In this document: positions 5,513 through 10,889 of the stretch, piece after piece
Position numbering within the stretch: position 1 is the stretch's first letter
Layout: each line of letters starts with the position of its first letter
Assembly: GCA_964436235.1 (NCBI GenBank)
Contig: CAYTCW010000142.1
Location: 1 to 10,889, forward strand
Length of the DNA: 10,889 nt
Source of the DNA: UBA9980 sp964436235
GTDB lineage: Bacteria > Muiribacteriota > UBA9980
Direction: 5' to 3'
Notes under the pieces: generated by a model
Databases searched by the model: none
What the model was told of the DNA's origin: nothing
Seen by the model: the letters and a program-made list of their open reading frames with translations, nothing else
Program-made: the position numbers and the translations under genes

Positions 5513-8284
5513 ATGAGTACGGCCGACGGTGCCATAATTCCGGCAATAATAATCACTAAATATTCGATACTTTTTTTATTATCGACGATAGTTACGGGCG
5601 CGACCATTTATATAGTCTGGCAAAGGCGCAAGCTGCCGTTTGCCGGCTCCCTGCTTATTCTGCTGGCCGCACTTTTTGCATGGGCCGCCGGAGCGTTCAT
5701 CGATTCTATTCTTAGCTCCACAACGCTTAAAATTTTAACCGTTAAACTTGAATTCATCCCTATAGCGGCTGCCCCTGCGCTTATGCTCATTTTCGCCCTC
5801 AAATATTGTCAATTTAATAAAGCCGCCTCATGGCCATTTTCATTCTTATGGTTCCTGCCCGCCATCGCGGTGGCCTTTTTAGCCGTGACCAATGACTGCC
5901 ATCACAGCCTTATGTGGAGCGGCTATAATCTTCCGCAGGACGGCTCGAATCTGATCATTATAAATAAAGGCCCGGCTTATAATTACCTGTTCACGCCTTA
6001 TATTTTTATTTATATGTTTGCAAGTAATTTTCTCCTGCTTTTCAATTCTCTTAAATACGTTAATTACTTCAGACGGCAGGCCTTTATGATCTTTTTCGCG
6101 TTTTTAATTCCGTGGACGGGCGGCGCGTTCTTTATTATGGAACTCAACCCCGTGCCGGGCTTAGATATAACACCCATAGCATTTATTTTAATGGGCCCGC
6201 TTTTAGCCTACGCAATTCTGAAAATGGGGTTTTTGAGTTCCGCGCCGTTAGTGAGCGAATTGGTTCTTAAAACCATCGACGACGCGCTTATAGTAATAGA
6301 TGAAAATGAAAAAATAATAGATTTTAACCACCGCGCCGCGGAGCTCTTCGAGTCACGCCGCAATATTAAAACAGCTTTGCCCGCGCGCGAATTGTTCAAA
6401 GATTTTAACGAAATACAAAACTTGATTAGTAATAATCTAAACGGCAGGCGCGAATTTAAATTTCGTGACAAGCCGATTTTATGGATGGAAATTATAATAT
6501 CGCAGATAGCAGGTTCCGGCGAAAAAGGCGCGCAGGCAAGGTTAATATCGTTAAGGGACATCACCTTGAAAAAATTGGCCGAATTTAACATTTTAGCCGC
6601 CAAAAAAAATGCGGAAACCGAAAATGCCGCTAAAAGCCGTTTCATAGCCACTATATCGCATGAGATCAGAACTCCGATAAACGCATTGACCGGATTTTTA
6701 GACCTGCTCGGCCGCACCGCGATAAATGAAAAACAGGCCGGCTATCTCAAGGAGGCATCAGCGGCCGTTAAACTGCTGCTTAGCATAGTAAACGACGTGC
6801 TGGATATCTCAAAAATTAACGCGGGAAAATTAAGCCTTGAAGAAGCCGAATTCAACCTCCGTGATACGGTTGAAAGCTCCGCCGCCCTCTTCGCTCCGAA
6901 AGCATACGAAAAAAATATAGATTTTACGGTATCAATTGACGATAAAATACCGCCAAAACTATACGGCGATCCAATGCGCCTTTCTCAGATCATAAACAAC
7001 CTGTTGAGCAACGCCTTTAAATTTACCGATAACGGAAATATTTCTTTAGCCTGCGAATTAGTCGAAGAAAGTAATGAAACCAACGAAAATAGCGAAAGCG
7101 GCAAAGATATCGCAAACGGTAAAGATATCGCGAGCCGTAAAAGCGGCGAAAGCGTTAAAATCAATTTTAAAATTAAAGACAGCGGGGCCGGAATCGCGGC
7201 GCAAGATATGGCTGGCCTTTTCAAACCCTTCATCCAGGGAACGGGCAATTCGGCGGCAAAGCACGGCGGCACCGGACTGGGATTATCAATTTCTAAAGAG
7301 ATCACACTTCTTATGAACGGCGATATTTCAGCCGAAAGCAAAATAGGCGAAGGCTCAACCTTCAGTTTTTGCGTCATGCTGAAAAAAAAGACGGCCGATA
7401 CTTTTATCAAACAAACTTCTAACAATGCCGTAAAGGCCGCCGATAATACGCCGCCGGCAGCTTTAACGCCGGATGCGGCTGAGGGCCATGATGCTTCAGA
7501 CGGCAGTATGGCGGCTGAAAAACTCAACGCCGGCTCCATAGAAGCCGCCTTACTCATAGAAGTTGCAGGGCCGCGGATATTAATCGTAGAAGACGATCCA
7601 TCCGGCCGAATGCTGGTAAAACTTTTTTTCGAAGAAAATAAAATATCCTGCGATATCGCCGATAGCGGCGCGGCTGCGATTGAAATGTCTTCCGCGCGTA
7701 GCTACGATATAATATTCATGGATTGCCAGATGCCTCTTATGAGCGGATACGAATGCTGCCGCCGCATAAGGGATAAAAAAACGGATAACGCGGTCGAAAA
7801 AACCGCAATAATAGCCCTGACGGCCAGCGTAACGCCCGGAGAGAAAGAAAAATGCTTCGCGGCCGGAATGGATGATTATATACCCAAACCTATTGATTTT
7901 AAATTGCTATTCGCTAAAATATATCAGAGCGCCGCTGAAAAAATATATAATGTTTACGGCCTGAATTACTTTATATTCATCGATTCAATTAAAAATTTTT
8001 TTGATCTTAATATTTCCATGGTCGGTTTCGATTCGGTTAAAACGATATACGCTCAATTCATTAAATCTTTGAACGAAAATATATCCGCCATACTCGCAGC
8101 GCTCGAACAAAACGATTTTAACGAGTTGGAAATTAAAGCGCATAAATTAAAAGGACTGAGCGGCACTCTTCAATTCAACGAACTATACCTGAAATTAGAA
8201 CGCCTCGAAACATGCGCCGTTTCAAAAAATAAAGAAGGCTGTGTAAATATTTTAAAAGAAATTAAAACCTTTTTATACCACTGA
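5513..8284 (+). CDS. Hybrid sensor histidine kinase (7TM-PAS-HisKA-HATPase-REC-Hpt)
   Basis: A 923-residue inner-membrane sensor kinase. Residues 10-240 contain seven hydrophobic segments, with VTNDCHHSLMW after the fourth, as in the 7TM N-terminal region of many histidine kinases. A PAS domain follows (about 250-350; TIDDALIVIDENEKIIDFN). HisKA carries H383 in FIATISHEIRTP. The ATPase domain shows the N box (N496, N500), G1 (DSGAGI, from 556), F box (FKPF) and G2 (GGTGLGL, from 585). After an Ala-rich linker (about 625-685) comes a receiver with E693-D694-D695, D737 (FMDCQMP), T770 and K792. Last is an Hpt domain with H877 in AHKLKGLSG. All phosphotransfer residues are intact, so an ArcB/BarA-style internal relay is expected, probably ending on the divergent OmpR-family regulator. 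The ligand is unknown. Shine-Dalgarno is weak (GTGGA, 5500-5504). About 28 extra residues lie between ATPase-domain strands (517-545). No terminator is visible after the stop. Confidence 0.93.
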   Translation: MSTADGAIIPAIIITKYSILFLLSTIVTGATIYIVWQRRKLPFAGSLLILLAALFAWAAGAFIDSILSSTTLKILTVKLEFIPIAAAPALMLIFALKYCQFNKAASWPFSFLWFLPAIAVAFLAVTNDCHHSLMWSGYNLPQDGSNLIIINKGPAYNYLFTPYIFIYMFASNFLLLFNSLKYVNYFRRQAFMIFFAFLIPWTGGAFFIMELNPVPGLDITPIAFILMGPLLAYAILKMGFLSSAPLVSELVLKTIDDALIVIDENEKIIDFNHRAAELFESRRNIKTALPARELFKDFNEIQNLISNNLNGRREFKFRDKPILWMEIIISQIAGSGEKGAQARLISLRDITLKKLAEFNILAAKKNAETENAAKSRFIATISHEIRTPINALTGFLDLLGRTAINEKQAGYLKEASAAVKLLLSIVNDVLDISKINAGKLSLEEAEFNLRDTVESSAALFAPKAYEKNIDFTVSIDDKIPPKLYGDPMRLSQIINNLLSNAFKFTDNGNISLACELVEESNETNENSESGKDIANGKDIASRKSGESVKINFKIKDSGAGIAAQDMAGLFKPFIQGTGNSAAKHGGTGLGLSISKEITLLMNGDISAESKIGEGSTFSFCVMLKKKTADTFIKQTSNNAVKAADNTPPAALTPDAAEGHDASDGSMAAEKLNAGSIEAALLIEVAGPRILIVEDDPSGRMLVKLFFEENKISCDIADSGAAAIEMSSARSYDIIFMDCQMPLMSGYECCRRIRDKKTDNAVEKTAIIALTASVTPGEKEKCFAAGMDDYIPKPIDFKLLFAKIYQSAAEKIYNVYGLNYFIFIDSIKNFFDLNISMVGFDSVKTIYAQFIKSLNENISAILAALEQNDFNELEIKAHKLKGLSGTLQFNELYLKLERLETCAVSKNKEGCVNILKEIKTFLYH
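7100..7135 (+). repeat. 18-bp in-frame tandem duplication in the kinase ATPase domain
   Basis: Bases 7100-7117 and 7118-7135 match at 15 of 18 positions and encode GKDIAN then GKDIAS. The duplication lies in a Ser/Glu/Asn/Lys-rich insert between the strand after the N box and the G1 motif, where related kinases have a short hairpin loop. Confidence 0.75.
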
Positions 8285-8364
8285 TAATAGAAAGCAGTAC
8301 TACAACTGAGCAGCCAGATAAATTAACGAAATAAAGAAAATAAGCAAAATTAAATGAAATTACC

Positions 8365-8393
8365 TTGACATTAAAGCCGATATTTAGTAAATT
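8365..8393 (+). promoter_or_regulatory. Candidate promoter of the Cys-peptide/rqcH unit
   Basis: TTGACA at 8365-8370 is a perfect -35. The -10 at 17-bp spacing (8388-8393, TAAATT) matches four of six. Transcription would start near 8400, about 48 bases before the small ORF. The 80 bases between the kinase stop and this promoter are A-rich with nothing recognisable. Confidence 0.45.
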
Positions 8394-8412
8394 TAATATA
8401 GAAACCTTAAAA

Positions 8413-8428
8413 ATGCGCCCTGACGCAT
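8413..8428 (+). promoter_or_regulatory. Small inverted repeat in the leader of the Cys-peptide
   Basis: ATGCG (8413-8417) pairs with CGCAT (8424-8428) across six bases. It is the only GC-rich element in an A-rich leader and ends five bases before the Shine-Dalgarno. It could be an operator or a small RNA hairpin modulating ribosome access. The stem is short, so chance is possible. Confidence 0.3.
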
Positions 8429-8447
8429 ATCAAAAGGAGGTAATCTT

Positions 8448-8516
8448 ATGTGTAAATCCTGCGGCTGCTCCGCTAAAAAAGAAAAACAACCTAAAAAGGA
8501 CACTAAGAAAAAATAA
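8448..8516 (+). CDS. 22-residue Lys-rich peptide with N-terminal C-x2-C-x-C motif
   Basis: A very short but well-supported ORF. AAAGGAGGT (8433-8441) is a full-length Shine-Dalgarno, 6 nt before the ATG and the best in the window. The product begins MCKSCGCSA and then consists almost only of charged residues (ten Lys in total, one Glu, one Asp). The stop at 8514-8516 lies three bases before the GTG of the rqcH-like gene, which lacks its own ribosome site, so translation of the two is probably coupled. The start resembles the MCxxCGC nickel-binding N-terminus of HypB-type proteins, but there is no GTPase here. Three Cys in six residues suggest metal or thiol chemistry; the Lys tail suggests RNA, ribosome or membrane contact. 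It could instead be a leader peptide that sets expression of the downstream gene. Function is unknown. Confidence 0.7.
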   Translation: MCKSCGCSAKKEKQPKKDTKKK

Positions 8517-8519
8517 ACC

Positions 8520-10487
8520 GTGAGTTTTGACGCGCTCAGCCTTAAAATATTGACCTTAGAAATAAAAAATGAAATAACCGGCCGCACTATCGATAAAATA
8601 ATGCAGCATCGCGACGGCGAATTCGCTTTCGTTTTAAGAAACGAAAACGGCCCATCCATTATGCTTATATCGATAAATCCTAATTTTGCGGCCCTTTTTC
8701 ATACCGCCGAATATAAGATCAATTTCATCAACACCGCGTCGAACTATCAGTTGCTTTTAAAAAAACACCTCGAAGGCGCGCGTATCAAAGATATTAAAAC
8801 CATTCACTCAGACAGGATATTAGCGCTTTATTTATCCGCGAAAGACAGTTTCAGCGAAAGCGAATATATTCTGTTTTTTGAATTTATGGGCAAACACAGC
8901 AATTCTTTTTTATACTCCGGCGGCTGCGAAATCGAAAACCTTAATCCTGAAAATGTTCTGGGCGCTCTCAACTTTTCTCATAACCTTTGCGAATTCATTA
9001 AAAAACCTCAAAAAAAAGATATAAGCGAAATCCTCTGCGAAACCGATGCCGAAGAAGCCATTAAAAACGCCCGGGCGGCAGAACCAAACGCCGGCGCGGA
9101 CGGAAGCGGCGGTGCTAATTCTTTGCAGCAGACATTTCCAGCTAAAGAACTCATAAAACAATTTAACGGCCTTTCGCCTTTTTTGTGCAAAGCCGCCCAA
9201 ACTCGCCCTCACCATAGAGCGCTATTTGAAATCGCCCGGATTTTTTCAGTTTCCGATCATGCTTCGTTTATAAACCTCGCAGAAACAAGCCGGGGCGATA
9301 ATAATTCAATATTCGGCATATATGATACTTCTATTTACTCCGAAAGAAACGCGGAAGGTAAAATAAAAAAATTCGTTTACCCGTTCGACATAACGGCCAA
9401 AAAAGACCACACCCGCACGGCGGAAGCCGAAACGGCCGAAGGCGCCGGTTTGCCCGCGAAAGAAGTCTGCGCATCCGTCAATGAGTGCTACGCGCGTTTT
9501 TATATATCGCGCGATTCGGAATTCATAACGGCTAAATTGAAGGATAAGATATCTAAGTTAAAAGATATGGCCGTCAGAAAGAAAGAATCCTTCGAATCCG
9601 ATTTAAAGGCATCAGCCGATCATAAAAAATACTCGGATTACGGACATTTAATAATATCGGCGTTAAACGATCTGAAAGCGGGCGGCGGCAATAAAAAAGC
9701 TGAATCCGTAACTATCGGCGGAATTACCATACCTCTCGATGCGCGCATTTTAATTTCGGACAACGCTCACCGCTACTTTAAAATCAGCAAAAGGCTCAGA
9801 GCCAAAAACGAATATTGCAAAAACATAATATTCAAACTCGATAATATACTCGCGCGTGTCGAAGAATGCCGCGCCAGACTCGATATCGGCCATTTGACCT
9901 TTTCGGCCGAATTTTGCGCGGCTGTCGAAAAAGACATTATATCGATAGCTGGCGAATTGATATACGAAAAAAGGACCCGCAAAAAATTTCTCTGCGAATT
10001 CGCCGGAGAACTTAAAATTTTTAAATCCTGCGTCGCGAAAAAAGAAAGCGGCGAGGGCCGCGCAAAAAGTCATGCGGCAGAAAGCGCCGCCGGAGAGGCT
10101 GCCAGTAAATACTACAGGCTCTTTACCAGCGAAGAAGGTTTTTTAATTTACGTGGGCCGCTCCGACGCCGGAAACGATTACATACTTTCCAAAATAGCCG
10201 GCCAGCAGGATTACTGGCTTCACGTCAAAGACTTCAGGGGACCGAGCGTTATTTTAAAAACCCCGAAAAATTCAGACGCCGGAGCCGTAGAACGGGCCAT
10301 AGAAGAAGCGGCCCTTTACGCCGTCCATTATTCACAGGGCCGCAGCGCAACTAAAATATTCGTTTCATGCGCCATGCGTAAATACGTAAAAAAAATCAAA
10401 AGGGCCGCCGGCAAAGTCACTTTCACCAACGAAACCACCTTATTAGTAGATATTAATAAACTCGAAAAAAAATTCGGCGCCGCCTGA
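8520..10487 (+). CDS. rqcH: RqcH/NFACT-family ribosome quality control protein
   Basis: A 655-residue NFACT protein (Rqc2/NEMF/RqcH, formerly 'fibronectin-binding protein A'). In Bacillus subtilis RqcH binds stalled 50S-peptidyl-tRNA complexes and recruits tRNA-Ala to add C-terminal alanine tails that mark the chain for degradation. NFACT-N (about 3-170) has the Asp-Arg pair D98-R99 (HSDRIL) needed for tailing in RqcH, and the hallmark EFMGKHSN at 121-128. A helix-hairpin-helix signature, FNGLSPFL, is at 215-222. The middle region (about 315-500) is mostly helical and coiled coil. NFACT-R (about 530-645) shows FLIYVGRSDAGNDYI, QDYWLHVKDFRGPSVIL and a ChuSR-like HYSQGRS. The protein is longer than the 570-residue Bacillus one because of Ala/Gly-rich inserts near 185-205, 295-312 and 505-530. 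The GTG start has no Shine-Dalgarno and follows the Cys-peptide stop by three bases, which suggests translational coupling. No peptidyl-tRNA hydrolase or RqcP gene is adjacent. Confidence 0.9.
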   Translation: MSFDALSLKILTLEIKNEITGRTIDKIMQHRDGEFAFVLRNENGPSIMLISINPNFAALFHTAEYKINFINTASNYQLLLKKHLEGARIKDIKTIHSDRILALYLSAKDSFSESEYILFFEFMGKHSNSFLYSGGCEIENLNPENVLGALNFSHNLCEFIKKPQKKDISEILCETDAEEAIKNARAAEPNAGADGSGGANSLQQTFPAKELIKQFNGLSPFLCKAAQTRPHHRALFEIARIFSVSDHASFINLAETSRGDNNSIFGIYDTSIYSERNAEGKIKKFVYPFDITAKKDHTRTAEAETAEGAGLPAKEVCASVNECYARFYISRDSEFITAKLKDKISKLKDMAVRKKESFESDLKASADHKKYSDYGHLIISALNDLKAGGGNKKAESVTIGGITIPLDARILISDNAHRYFKISKRLRAKNEYCKNIIFKLDNILARVEECRARLDIGHLTFSAEFCAAVEKDIISIAGELIYEKRTRKKFLCEFAGELKIFKSCVAKKESGEGRAKSHAAESAAGEAASKYYRLFTSEEGFLIYVGRSDAGNDYILSKIAGQQDYWLHVKDFRGPSVILKTPKNSDAGAVERAIEEAALYAVHYSQGRSATKIFVSCAMRKYVKKIKRAAGKVTFTNETTLLVDINKLEKKFGAA

Positions 10488-10500
10488 TAGGCGCGCGCCG
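10465..10500 (-). terminator. Rho-independent terminator of the minus-strand gene, inside the rqcH 3' end
   Basis: CGGCGCCGCC (10475-10484) pairs with GGCGCGCGCCG (10490-10500). This makes ten G-C pairs with one bulged C (10494) and a 5-nt loop. Read on the minus strand the stem begins 6 bases after the stop codon at 10507 and is followed by AA and then eight T (10472-10465). On the plus strand no T run follows, so it serves only the minus-strand gene. It overlaps the last codons and stop of the rqcH-like gene. Confidence 0.8.
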
Positions 10501-10506
10501 TCGTCA

Positions 10507-10889
10507 TTAAAAACCGATATCCAATATAAAATGCTTTTCTTCGAGCGGCTGAAAAGAAAGATTATAATTTATAATTATGCCGTAGGCATGATGCATGGTT
10601 AAAGTTTTAATGTAATCCGGAAAAATCCTGAGAGTATCTATATAAATACGGCTGTCGCTCAACTTATTGGCCACGCCGAGCCCCTCTTCCAGACCTTTAT
10701 AATCGCGGTCCGGCTCGATGGTTTTGTCTTTTGAAAATAAAGCCAGGACAGGGCGGCCGTATTTTAAAACCGAAAGATAATCGGGAGAAAATGAATATTT
10801 AACTTTCCAGCTCATCTGCAGCAGGCTGGTTCCGCTGTTTTTAATATTATAACGCGTTACGAACTTATTCTTAAAAAGCGACATCCCCT
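10507..10889 (-). CDS. Partial unknown protein, C-terminal beta-rich region (5' end off the window)
   Basis: The frame is open to the window edge, so this is the C-terminal 127 codons of a longer protein. An ATG at 10884-10882 is in frame, but AGGGG touches it with no spacer, so it is unlikely to be the true start. The sequence alternates short hydrophobic and polar residues, typical of a beta-sandwich (FVTRYNIKNSGTSLLQMSWK, then YNLSFQPLEEKHFILDIGF at the end). The layout 'N-x-G ... W-x-V-x-Y ... PL-x-x-x-x-x-F' recalls C-terminal beta domains of some carbohydrate-active enzymes (for example the domain after GH57 amylases). I cannot assign a family. It converges on the rqcH-like gene and ends at its own terminator. 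Confidence 0.55.
   Translation of the reverse strand, partial: GMSLFKNKFVTRYNIKNSGTSLLQMSWKVKYSFSPDYLSVLKYGRPVLALFSKDKTIEPDRDYKGLEEGLGVANKLSDSRIYIDTLRIFPDYIKTLTMHHAYGIIINYNLSFQPLEEKHFILDIGF

Noticed and set aside
8413..8523. Alternative 36-codon ORF overlapping the Cys-peptide in another frame, ending in a GTGA overlap with rqcH
   Set aside because: It starts inside the leader hairpin with no ribosome site, whereas the frame at 8448 has a perfect one; its product (Asn/Lys/Ala mix) shows no motif.

Overview
The window looks like a chromosomal segment of an uncultured, probably diderm bacterium. DNA is moderately AT-rich, Ile is often ATA, and Lys and Asn are common. Three consecutive genes carry export signals. 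No gene allows a secure phylum call; the mix (FecR-domain protein, pilin-like Cys motif, long hybrid kinase, NFACT protein) would fit a lineage such as Elusimicrobia, Omnitrophica or a related candidate phylum, but this is a guess. There is no sign of phage, transposon, CRISPR, tRNA or rRNA.

Left part (1-4620): three forward genes, each with its own candidate promoter, all predicted to be exported. (1) 342-1895 encodes a signal peptide, a bacterial SH3 domain, a long Asn/Gly/Lys-rich linker and a conserved C-terminal domain of unknown function. (2) 2224-3027 encodes a secreted FecR-domain protein behind a perfect consensus sigma-70 promoter, and is closed by a strong terminator at 3069-3108. 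(3) 3208-4548 encodes a membrane-anchored or secreted protein with a DUF3352-like body and a C-terminal tail carrying the cysteine pattern of pilin-like proteins. Genes 1 and 2 are separated by an unusual heptanucleotide tandem array with a 56-bp higher-order period (1903-2035). Gene 3 and the following convergent gene are separated almost entirely by a 16-bp tandem repeat (4556-4619).

Middle part (4621-8284): a divergent signalling pair. An OmpR-family response regulator lies on the minus strand. A 923-residue hybrid histidine kinase lies on the plus strand, with the order 7TM sensor, PAS, HisKA, HATPase, receiver, Hpt. Together they contain all four phospho-sites of a His-Asp-His-Asp relay (H383, D737, H877, then D63 of the regulator). 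The 175-bp gap holds two divergent promoters and, between them, direct repeats at 10-11 bp spacing, which suits autoregulation by an OmpR-type protein. The regulator appears to be transcribed as a leaderless or nearly leaderless mRNA.

Right part (8285-10889): a two-gene unit. A 22-residue Lys-rich peptide starts with a C-x2-C-x-C motif and has a perfect Shine-Dalgarno. It ends three bases before the GTG start of an RqcH/NFACT-family gene (ribosome quality control, alanine tailing), which has no Shine-Dalgarno of its own. A convergent, partial minus-strand gene of unrecognised function closes the window. Its intrinsic terminator lies inside the 3' end of the rqcH-like gene.

The best candidates for something undescribed are the Cys-motif peptide coupled to the RqcH gene, the DUF3352-like/pilin-tail fusion, and the conserved C-terminal domain of the SH3 protein.
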